The notes under the pieces: model-generated
Database searches by the model: none
What the model saw: only the letters and a program-made list of their open reading frames with translations
What the model was told of the DNA's origin: nothing
Assembly: GCA_002371295.1 (NCBI GenBank)
Contig: DFGZ01000222.1
Span: 1-5,019, forward strand
Length of the DNA: 5,019 nt
Direction of reading: 5' to 3'
Source of the DNA: Oribacterium sp. UBA3737
GTDB taxonomy: Bacteria; Bacillota_A; Clostridia; Lachnospirales; Lachnospiraceae
Part shown: in pieces, positions 1 to 5,019 of the stretch
Numbering within the stretch: the first letter of the stretch is position 1
How the letters are laid out: every line of letters begins with the position of its first letter
Program-made: the position numbers and the translations under genes

Positions 1-1
1 C

Positions 2-185
2 CATAAATACATTGTAGTAGAAAGAAGAGTATATTTTGATGCAAAAGCAAAGTTGCATCTACAAAACTACATAAACAGCAGAAATGATACAAATCCTGCA
101 TTTGTTTGTTACACTGGATTCGCCATTTGATAGATTGAAGATAAGTGGTGTAGAAATAAGGTTAAGGGAACTGGGAAGAAAAGAT
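2..185 (+). pseudogene. Tyrosine recombinase (XerC/D-like integrase) fragment, frameshifted
   Basis: This is the remnant of a phage-integrase-family tyrosine recombinase, an enzyme that cuts and rejoins DNA at specific sites. The first frame (from base 2) reads VYFDAKAKLHLQNYINSR and then NPA, and hits a stop at 128-130. A one-base shift at the T run 101-103 (one extra T) restores the family reading: LFVTL, then LKISGVEIRLRELGRK, up to a TGA at 186-188. This matches the stretch of the catalytic domain just before the HxxR box. The HxxR box, the later His and the catalytic Tyr are absent, so the piece cannot be active. It enters from the left edge, so the N-terminal part may lie outside the window. 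The family call rests on recalled sequence pattern, not on a search; the frameshift is read directly from the bases. Confidence 0.72.
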
Positions 186-232
186 TGACGGATGTGGCTA
201 ATACCGAACAGCTGTTACGTATTATTCAATCA
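182..232 (+). pseudogene. Bro-N (phage antirepressor-like) domain remnant
   Basis: The 17 codons read RLTDVANTEQLLRIIQS. I recall this string from the Bro-N domain of phage antirepressor and DinD-like proteins, where LTDVA(N/D)TE and (L/F)RIIQSIPSPKAEP follow one another. The SPKAEP box that should come next is missing. The fragment abuts the integrase piece at a point where LTDV could belong to either family (integrases often carry LTDVHPHKFRR), so the join may have formed at chance homology. There is no start codon, no ribosome binding site and no DNA-binding or C-terminal domain. It is too short to be more than debris; the assignment is an inference from a short match. Confidence 0.45.
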
Positions 233-375
233 GTAAAGATTCCGAGGACAGAGGTTAATACATGTAATCGAGATGACATCAAGGGAGTGGGAGTATACTT
301 TCTAATATGTCAAGAAGATGATGGAACGGCATAAATGCAGGGCAAGAGAATGAGTGTTATTACTGTCTCAACGTT
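233..375 (+). pseudogene. Possible GIY-YIG nuclease N-terminal remnant, frameshifted
   Basis: In the same frame as the Bro-like piece the sequence continues VKIPRTEV, then NRDDIKGVGVYFL and CQEDDGTA, before a TAA at 332-334. GVYFL after a charged RDDIK stretch is typical of the GIY half of the GIY-YIG endonuclease fold, especially clostridial proteins of the DUF4357-type architecture as I recall them. Shifting frame at base 331 gives INAGQENECYYCLN, which could be a damaged version of the YIGxAEN...YRL half. The catalytic Arg and Glu of the family are not visible, and the frame closes at 412-414. It is a decayed fragment at best. It could instead be an unrelated open stretch; the match is by eye. 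Confidence 0.35.
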
Positions 376-458
376 GTCTTTTGTGTTGCGCATTTGTTAT
401 GGCCCATCGGGTAGAATGGGTTTCAGAATTACAAAGTAGATTCCATTTTGTATGGATC

Positions 459-464
459 AGGAGG
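459..464 (+). promoter_or_regulatory. Ribosome binding site that decides the start of the 827-aa gene
   Basis: AGGAGG is a full Shine-Dalgarno match and lies 8 bases before the ATG at 473. An earlier in-frame ATG at 452 would translate through this site (residues DQEEKT) and has no Shine-Dalgarno of its own; an in-frame TAG at 437-439 closes the frame just upstream. The start at 473 is therefore preferred. Confidence 0.9.
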
Positions 465-472
465 AAAAAACA

Positions 473-2956
473 ATGGGAAAGAACAAAAAGGAAAACAGTG
501 AAAACGGCAGCTTAGTGGTTTTCGAAGGTGGTGTGAAACCGGACCGGAATGAGAACGCCCCGCAGCAGGAAAATGCGCCGGAGGTGTTCAGTCCTGCTTC
601 AATCAACACGTATTTCGAAAACTTTAGATATTTCGAAAAAAAGATCACCAGCTATGAGGATATGACCAACTACACAAATATGGTCATGCGTTTCTTAAAG
701 CGCGGCGGGGACTCAAAAGAGGTTGTCGAGCTGCAAAAGGCTTTTAAGGAGTTTACTTCGCGTGTCACAAGTGAGGGATATGATGTGGCGCGTGCCATCA
801 ATACAGCGGTTAATAAAAGCGGTGACAGAAATGCCGCAGGGAATGCAGGAGCAGATGCGGAAAAGCTTTCCGCCACCCGCAAAGAGTTTAACACACTCTC
901 CAACCGTCTCGAAACCTTTATGCGCGCGAACCCGAACAATCCGGCCGTAGAGCATATTATCAAACGTACGAAGCATATCATAGGGGACGGGGCGCCTAAG
1001 GCAGGCAGAGCAGAAGAGGGAAAGAAGCAGGCTGATGACTTCTCGACAGCACCCGGTCCGAACAAGGAAGAACGGGATGCTTTCTTTGCGCAATACACGG
1101 AGTATATTAAAAATGTTGTGAACGTCAGCCAGGCCAAATATGTTGTGAATTCCAATGACAGATCCACGCCGGAAGAGAGACTGGTTAAAAACCTGAGACG
1201 TGTGATAGAATATGGCGGCAGAGGCATCAACGACTTTAAAGGCTTTCCGATTCCCGAAACCGATGAGGAGCTGAAAAGTCTCGGCACGCAGGAAGGTCTG
1301 AATGCGTATTTCAAAAAGATTGATTATTATTTTATCAATAATCAGGATAAAATAGATTATCATAAACTGAATGAAGCAACAAGGTTTGTCAAGAATGACA
1401 ATGAGTATTTCACTGATGTTTATTTTCAGGAGGAATACCTGAAAGAGATCGGGACTGTAATCAAAGATAAAAATATCGACTGGAATACCAAAAAGATATA
1501 CCTGCGTACGGTCTGCGGCGCCGGTTTAGGGCATGGCCTTCCGAGTGCATATAATATAGAAGTGCCCTATCTGGAAGAGTACAGAAAAGATGGGAAAACC
1601 TTAAAATCCGAAGACGAAAAGCTCCGGTCGGTGAATACGTGGCTGCATAGAGTAGGAAATGAAATTGCCAAGGAAAACAGGTATGATCGTAAGAGAAAAG
1701 ATGCGGTTATCATGACGCATGGCATGTGTTCGGCAGGTCGGGGTACTTTGGACAATTTACCGAAGATCAATAAGGTTCTGGAAGCCGGAAAACCCATTCT
1801 GGAAAACACTGTTGCTGTAACAGCGAAAATGAACAAAATATATGAATATCTGGGAAGACTTCGTGATGTAAAAGAATCGAAGTTGGAAGCAGGCGAAGAG
1901 CGCTTTAATCCTGAGGGTCTGCTCGGTGCCCTGGAAAAGGCATCCGAAACATATTTGGCAAGCATGGAAGTGACAAATCCGGGTATGTACTGGAGCAAGG
2001 AAGAGGTAGAATCCATCGGTTCCGTCATCGATGTTATGTCCACTATGAACCCCGGCTCTAAATCGAAGTTATGCGCGCGAATGGGACTGAGAGTTAATAT
2101 TGAAGGAAAGTATGAACTTGGCGGAGATATCCCGTTACTCGAGAAATCATCCGCGCAGATGCTCGAAGCAAAAAACATCATAAAAAATGCTGACCCGGCT
2201 TTGATGAAGAGTTCGCCCGAATATAGAGATCTTCGCGAGATCACCGAGAAGTTACAGGATAAAACTGCCAAGCTTATGAAAAACCGTGAGAAAAAAGGAA
2301 AGCTTACAGAAGAGGAAATTAACGAACTATTGACAATGGCAGAGGAAGCCAGCAGCTGTGCCGATGCATATACAACATATAAATTAGCTGATCTGGGAGA
2401 CAAAGCCCCGAACAAAATCGAGAAGAAACGTATCAATGCCTCTGCATTTGTATCCGCTGTTGCAGATGATATTAAAAAAGATGTACGGGAATACACATTG
2501 GAGAAGGCTTTGCGGGAAGGCTCCGAGGCAGCATTTGATGCGGTTGAAAAGCAGGTTTGTCGTCGCCCGGTTCCGACAACGGAAGATTTAGGCGCCATGG
2601 TATATATTCGGTTGGCCCGCCGTCAAAACCAGGCGGATCCGGACAAGCATCCTGTGAAATTGCTGCTGGATTATAAAAACATGCAGTCTGAGGTGGATGC
2701 CATTCTTGGTGATGCGGATTTCAAAAAGGTTGTTAAGGAAATGCCGAAAGAACTTACAGGTAGAGCGGCAATGGAGCATGTTTACATCGAGATGCTGAAA
2801 AAGACATCCAATAAACAAAAAGAACCCGTTCGGCAGGAGAACAATGTGAAGCATGGCGAACCCGTTCGACAGGGGAACAATGTGGAGCAAAACGAATCCG
2901 TTCAGAAGGGAAATAATAAGAAGCACAAGGAATCGGAAATAAAGAAAACGAAATAA
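473..2956 (+). CDS. Large soluble helical protein of unknown function (827 aa)
   Basis: I do not recognise a named family. The start is set by AGGAGG 8 bases upstream; the frame is open to a TAA with no breaks. The protein is Lys/Glu-rich and mostly helical in appearance, with no signal peptide or membrane segment, so it is probably cytoplasmic. The N-terminus (about residues 1-40) and a Gly/Ala/Asn linker (about 116-130) look disordered. Two Gly-rich motifs of the form C-x-A-G-x-G occur at 348-353 (CGAGLG) and 419-424 (CSAGRG), each near a His (354, 416). Two LL-x5-AS motifs (483-491 and 619-627), each followed by Tyr, resemble one in the downstream gene. Residues 784-819 are three tandem 12-mers, and the tail is basic. 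A terminator follows directly; no convincing promoter is visible upstream. Gene reality is certain; function is unknown. It resembles large helical hypothetical proteins I recall from Lachnospiraceae, which is inference. Confidence 0.93.
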   Translation: MGKNKKENSENGSLVVFEGGVKPDRNENAPQQENAPEVFSPASINTYFENFRYFEKKITSYEDMTNYTNMVMRFLKRGGDSKEVVELQKAFKEFTSRVTSEGYDVARAINTAVNKSGDRNAAGNAGADAEKLSATRKEFNTLSNRLETFMRANPNNPAVEHIIKRTKHIIGDGAPKAGRAEEGKKQADDFSTAPGPNKEERDAFFAQYTEYIKNVVNVSQAKYVVNSNDRSTPEERLVKNLRRVIEYGGRGINDFKGFPIPETDEELKSLGTQEGLNAYFKKIDYYFINNQDKIDYHKLNEATRFVKNDNEYFTDVYFQEEYLKEIGTVIKDKNIDWNTKKIYLRTVCGAGLGHGLPSAYNIEVPYLEEYRKDGKTLKSEDEKLRSVNTWLHRVGNEIAKENRYDRKRKDAVIMTHGMCSAGRGTLDNLPKINKVLEAGKPILENTVAVTAKMNKIYEYLGRLRDVKESKLEAGEERFNPEGLLGALEKASETYLASMEVTNPGMYWSKEEVESIGSVIDVMSTMNPGSKSKLCARMGLRVNIEGKYELGGDIPLLEKSSAQMLEAKNIIKNADPALMKSSPEYRDLREITEKLQDKTAKLMKNREKKGKLTEEEINELLTMAEEASSCADAYTTYKLADLGDKAPNKIEKKRINASAFVSAVADDIKKDVREYTLEKALREGSEAAFDAVEKQVCRRPVPTTEDLGAMVYIRLARRQNQADPDKHPVKLLLDYKNMQSEVDAILGDADFKKVVKEMPKELTGRAAMEHVYIEMLKKTSNKQKEPVRQENNVKHGEPVRQGNNVEQNESVQKGNNKKHKESEIKKTK
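2822..2929 (+). repeat. Three in-frame 36-bp tandem repeats
   Basis: Units start at 2822, 2858 and 2894. They encode EPVRQENNVKHG, EPVRQGNNVEQN and ESVQKGNNKKHK, followed by a fragment ES at 2930. Units 1 and 2 agree at 30 of 36 bases; unit 3 is more diverged. The period is a multiple of three, so copy-number change would lengthen or shorten the C-terminal tail without breaking the frame. The units are polar, Asn- and charge-rich, and likely unstructured. Confidence 0.92.
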
Positions 2957-2973
2957 TGAAATAATATGCACTG

Positions 2974-3003
2974 AAGAGCTTGCCTGCATGGCACGCTCTT
3001 TTT
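2974..3003 (+). terminator. Rho-independent terminator of the 827-aa gene
   Basis: AAGAGC (2974-2979) pairs with GCTCTT (2995-3000). After one T/C mismatch, TGCC (2981-2984) pairs with GGCA (2990-2993) around the loop TGCAT. Five T residues run from 2999 to 3003. It lies 17 bases after the stop codon. There is no A run on the left side, so it should act on + strand transcripts only. Confidence 0.82.
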
Positions 3004-3010
3004 GTGCGAA

Positions 3011-3103
3011 GGTGAGACATCAGGATATGCGTTTACGCAATATCCTGTTTGACGAGCCCGCATCATCGAGTAGGGGGTATCCCCTTACTCGATACTGCTC
3101 ACC
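3011..3103. other. Structured intergenic element: closing inverted repeat around two hairpins
   Basis: GGTGAG (3011-3016) is the exact inverse of CTCACC (3098-3103). Inside lie two strong hairpins. The first, 3021-3047, pairs CAGGATA and TGCG with CGCA and TATCCTG around a TTTA loop with one bulged A. The second, 3065-3093, has 13 consecutive pairs (one G-T wobble) around the loop TAT. Together they would fold as a three-way junction in RNA, or as a cruciform-prone element in DNA. It sits between the upstream terminator and the downstream promoter, so it would be transcribed only by read-through or from a promoter I cannot see. It could be a non-coding RNA, a palindromic mobile element or an integration-type site. 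I recognise no known family. Confidence 0.6.
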
Positions 3104-3159
3104 AAGGGCTTTCGCTGAATTTGCCCGAAGATATGGAGTAGGGGAACTGCTGGATCACC
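3068..3159. repeat. Imperfect direct repeat overlapping the structured element
   Basis: GAGTAGGGG occurs at 3068-3076 and again at 3136-3144. Each copy is followed by ACTGCT (3094-3099; 3146-3151) and TCACC (3099-3103; 3155-3159). In the second copy the hairpin loop and right arm are missing, so the order is kept but the spacing is shorter. This suggests a partial duplication of the element, or two related binding or pairing modules. Stretches 3104-3135 and 3160-3190 contain no gene that I can see. Confidence 0.5.
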
Positions 3160-3191
3160 CTTGATGAATGTAGTTTGGCGGATATATTCGT

Positions 3192-3220
3192 TTTACACGT
3201 ATTTCGGTTTTTGATATAAT
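3192..3220 (+). promoter_or_regulatory. Vegetative (sigma-A type) promoter of the downstream gene
   Basis: The -35 box TTTACA (3192-3197; five of six consensus bases) and the -10 box TATAAT (3215-3220; consensus) are separated by exactly 17 bases. Transcription would begin near 3227, giving a leader of about 98 bases before the ATG at 3325. An AT-rich dyad, TAATAT (3217-3222) with ATATTA (3231-3236), overlaps the -10 box and the start point and could bind a repressor, but base composition alone could produce it. Confidence 0.8.
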
Positions 3221-3255
3221 ATTGATGTCTATATTATTAACAAAAACTTCCCACA

Positions 3256-3283
3256 TGTCATTCCGAGCGAAGTCGAGGAATCT
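3256..3283. repeat. Interspersed REP-like repeat copy
   Basis: The 28 bases contain TCATTCCGAGCGAAG and end in GAGGAATCT. I recall near-identical sequences scattered in many copies through intergenic regions of diverse bacteria. ATTCC (3260-3264) and GGAAT (3277-3281) form an imperfect hairpin with inner GA/TC pairs, a common property of this class. It lies inside the transcribed leader of the downstream gene, between the promoter and its ribosome binding site. The dispersed nature cannot be shown from one window. Confidence 0.55.
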
Positions 3284-3306
3284 TATACATTATCTTTTAA
3301 AATCAT

Positions 3307-3312
3307 GGAGGT
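3307..3312 (+). promoter_or_regulatory. Ribosome binding site of the 3' gene, long spacing
   Basis: GGAGGT matches the 16S anti-Shine-Dalgarno over six bases but lies 12 bases from the ATG at 3325, longer than the usual 5-9. No other start codon fits: the frame is closed by a TAA at 3298-3300, and ATG 3325 is the first possible start after it. Confidence 0.75.
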
Positions 3313-3324
3313 AAGAATAGCTAT

Positions 3325-5019
3325 ATGTCAAGAGAAAACTACAAAAACAGACCAATATTCGACGTAACAGGTAAAGAACTTACAGAACAGGAAAAAGAGG
3401 CTGCCTATAATCTCACAAGTAATATTTTAGACAGTGTAGAAGCAGAAGATGAGAGCAAAAAGAGCATCGACCGGTATCTGCTTCTAAATAATAATTATAA
3501 AGCAGCAAATCTTAGCAATAATAATAAGCCTTTCAAGAACTGGACCTCTAATGAGATTCTTACAATGATACGTAAGTGCAGAAAAAATACCGGTCTTGGA
3601 AGTGTAGGAAGATTTGAAGCTTCAGATAGAGTAAGAAATTTCAGAAGTCGGTTTGTTCTTCAGGAAAATATGTCAAATGCATTAAAAGACATGAATGAAG
3701 CAAGAACTGACGCGGTTGTGGATGCATTTATAGGTGCTGCTGCAATCGATAATAAAGCTGTAGATGATAACAAGATTGCATATAAAAATGCTGTAATGAA
3801 TTGGATTCCCTATCTTACCAGGTTAAAAAATGATAATAGTCCTCTGTATGATCAGTATAAAGGCAGACTTGAACCTTCCAGATTTGTTAAGAATATGGCT
3901 CAGGATCAGATATCTGCGGATATGTGCGCATTAGATATGCTTGAAATCATTGAAGATACTGATATGGAGGAATTTGCGTATACTGATAATGCGACTTTTG
4001 CAGCTGATTTTGCGAAGAAATATGAGAAATTAAAAGCACTGGCTGATGGTGCTGCAATTATAGAACATATAAAATCACAAAATAATAATGTCTTCAGATC
4101 AAGAAGAGATGTAACAGAAGGAAATGAAGATAGTAGTAAGGTGACAGAGGCTAAGTGCAAGCTTGCTCAGGAAATCCTTAAGGATTATGAAACAAGAATG
4201 CGTATCATCACATCACCTTTCTACTCTGTTTTTGCTGGAAAAGACTTTGAAAAAACATCAGAAAAAAAGCTGATAAGCCTTAGAAATCGAACAAATAATC
4301 CTGCTATGAAGGCATATTTTAATGATGTTATCGAGTTCAAAAAAGGTAAGAGTGCCTCATTTAAAGGTGCTAATATCACAGAAAGACTTACCACTCATAT
4401 AACAAATATAAAACCTGTACCTGCACCGGAAGTAAAACTTGAGTCAGATAAAACAATGGAGCAGATGGACAGGCTTATTCAGACTATGTATGCAGATAGT
4501 AAGCGTGCATCTAATTATAAAAAAGTTAAAAGGACTATACGTAGATATCTGGAGACTCAGAATGCTGAAGAGAAGGCTAATCTTTTAAATGAAGTAATCA
4601 CAGCATCAAATACTTATCTGAATGAAAGAAGTAATTCTTCGTATCAATTCCGTAAGGAAAGATGCGAAGCTCTTATCGAGCTGCATAACAAATATAATAA
4701 CGAATTAGCTGCTGAACAACAGGCTATAATTGATGCAGAGCAGGCAAGTATAGATAGGGAGAATGAGCTAAAGAATAAGGCTGCAGAAATGCATGCTAAA
4801 ATGGAAAACAGATTGGATGATTATAGAGCCAGGGAAGCACAGCATGAAGAAGCTGTCAAAGATTTATTGCGTCAGGAAGCGGCAGATAGAGAAAAAGAAA
4901 GACAGGAAGCTGAAGCAAGAGAAAGAGCCAGACTTGAAGAAGAAGCACGTTTAGAGAGAGAAAGACTAAGTGCAGAGGAAAGAGCAAGGCTTGAAGCTGA
5001 AGAAAATGAAAGAATCAGA
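3325..5019 (+). CDS. Large helical/coiled-coil protein of unknown function, partial (5' 565 codons)
   Basis: The frame opens at ATG 3325 (in-frame stop at 3298-3300) and is uninterrupted to the last base of the window, so the 3' end is missing. I do not recognise a named family. There is no signal peptide or membrane segment, which suggests a cytoplasmic protein. Residues 1-460 look like a chain of amphipathic helices. A stretch at 287-300 (DYETRMRIITSPFY) resembles a Y-x2-R-x8-Y pattern I recall from large Lachnospiraceae hypothetical proteins. LLNEVITASNTYL at 420-432 matches the upstream gene's LLGALEKASETYL. From about 461 the protein becomes a coiled coil, and from about 516 a run of alternating Glu and Arg with Ala and Leu, like a stable single helix; this probably continues past the edge. 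It has its own promoter and leader. Its DNA is generally more AT-rich than parts of the upstream gene and favours AGA for Arg, which hints at separate histories. Confidence 0.92.
   Translation, partial: MSRENYKNRPIFDVTGKELTEQEKEAAYNLTSNILDSVEAEDESKKSIDRYLLLNNNYKAANLSNNNKPFKNWTSNEILTMIRKCRKNTGLGSVGRFEASDRVRNFRSRFVLQENMSNALKDMNEARTDAVVDAFIGAAAIDNKAVDDNKIAYKNAVMNWIPYLTRLKNDNSPLYDQYKGRLEPSRFVKNMAQDQISADMCALDMLEIIEDTDMEEFAYTDNATFAADFAKKYEKLKALADGAAIIEHIKSQNNNVFRSRRDVTEGNEDSSKVTEAKCKLAQEILKDYETRMRIITSPFYSVFAGKDFEKTSEKKLISLRNRTNNPAMKAYFNDVIEFKKGKSASFKGANITERLTTHITNIKPVPAPEVKLESDKTMEQMDRLIQTMYADSKRASNYKKVKRTIRRYLETQNAEEKANLLNEVITASNTYLNERSNSSYQFRKERCEALIELHNKYNNELAAEQQAIIDAEQASIDRENELKNKAAEMHAKMENRLDDYRAREAQHEEAVKDLLRQEAADREKERQEAEARERARLEEEARLERERLSAEERARLEAEENERIR

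Noticed and set aside
38..59. Inverted repeat GATGCAA/TTGCATC
   Set aside because: It lies within recognisable integrase codons (FDAKAKLHL), so it is most simply explained by coding sequence.
386..417. Promoter for the 827-aa gene: TTGCGC and TAGAAT
   Set aside because: The spacing is 20 bases and the -35 box is poor. TATACT at 294-299 also lacks a -35 partner. I could not place a promoter for this gene.
401..422. Small hairpin CCCAT/ATGGG before the first large gene
   Set aside because: It has only five pairs plus wobbles, an 8-base loop and no T run; too weak to call a terminator or operator.
335..439. 34-codon open frame beginning MQGKRMSV
   Set aside because: It has no Shine-Dalgarno and no recognisable similarity, and it overlaps the shifted GIY-YIG-like frame; it looks like chance.
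452..472. Upstream ATG giving an 834-aa version of the first large protein
   Set aside because: Its extra codons are the Shine-Dalgarno itself, and no ribosome binding site precedes it; ATG 473 has ideal spacing.
1567..2598. Long minus-strand open frame opposite the 827-aa gene, with others at 670-1314 and 713-1363
   Set aside because: The products are Ser/Phe/Leu-rich mirrors of a Lys/Glu-rich gene, have no ribosome binding sites, and overlap one another in different frames.
3021..3050. Second Rho-independent terminator
   Set aside because: The hairpin is good but is followed by only three T residues; it fits better as one arm of the larger structured element.
3305..3367. Out-of-frame 20-codon ORF starting at ATG 3305
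   Set aside because: It overlaps the start of the second large gene, and its start sits within the Shine-Dalgarno region with no ribosome binding site upstream.
1..5019. CRISPR array, tRNA, rRNA or a known riboswitch
   Set aside because: I found no regularly spaced repeats of the right size, no cloverleaf with a T-loop pattern, and no rRNA or familiar riboswitch core.

Overview
The window reads like accessory, low-to-moderate GC DNA from a Gram-positive Clostridia, most likely a Lachnospiraceae-type gut or rumen bacterium. The signs are strong AGGAGG-type ribosome binding sites, a consensus vegetative promoter, a Rho-independent terminator, a Lys/Glu/Asn-rich proteome, and two large soluble helical proteins of a kind I recall from Lachnospiraceae genomes. 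This placement is inference from style; no rRNA, tRNA or housekeeping marker is present.

Layout. Bases 1-375 are a gene graveyard on the + strand: a broken C-terminal piece of a tyrosine recombinase (about 2-185), then a short remnant resembling the Bro-N domain of phage-type antirepressors (182-232), then a decayed piece resembling the start of a GIY-YIG nuclease (233-375). Bases 376-458 hold nothing I can name. A complete gene follows at 473-2956 (827 aa, unknown function, start fixed by a perfect Shine-Dalgarno), ending in three 12-residue tandem repeats and a good terminator (2974-3003).

The 368-base gap between the two genes is unusually structured. It has a 93-base element closed by a 6-bp inverted repeat around two strong hairpins (3011-3103), a partial second copy of one arm with competing pairings (to about 3167), a near-consensus promoter (3192-3220), and a 28-base interspersed-type repeat in the leader of the next gene (3256-3283). 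The second gene starts at 3325 and runs off the right edge (at least 565 aa), ending in a highly charged coiled coil.

The two large genes look like separate transcription units: a terminator and a new promoter lie between them. They nevertheless share a helical motif, LL-x5-AS followed by a Tyr, so they may belong to one diverged family of cytoplasmic helical proteins. Neither shows a signal peptide, a membrane segment or a recognisable catalytic domain. I cannot assign a pathway, and I see no proven new system; the best candidates for follow-up are the structured intergenic element and the shared protein module.
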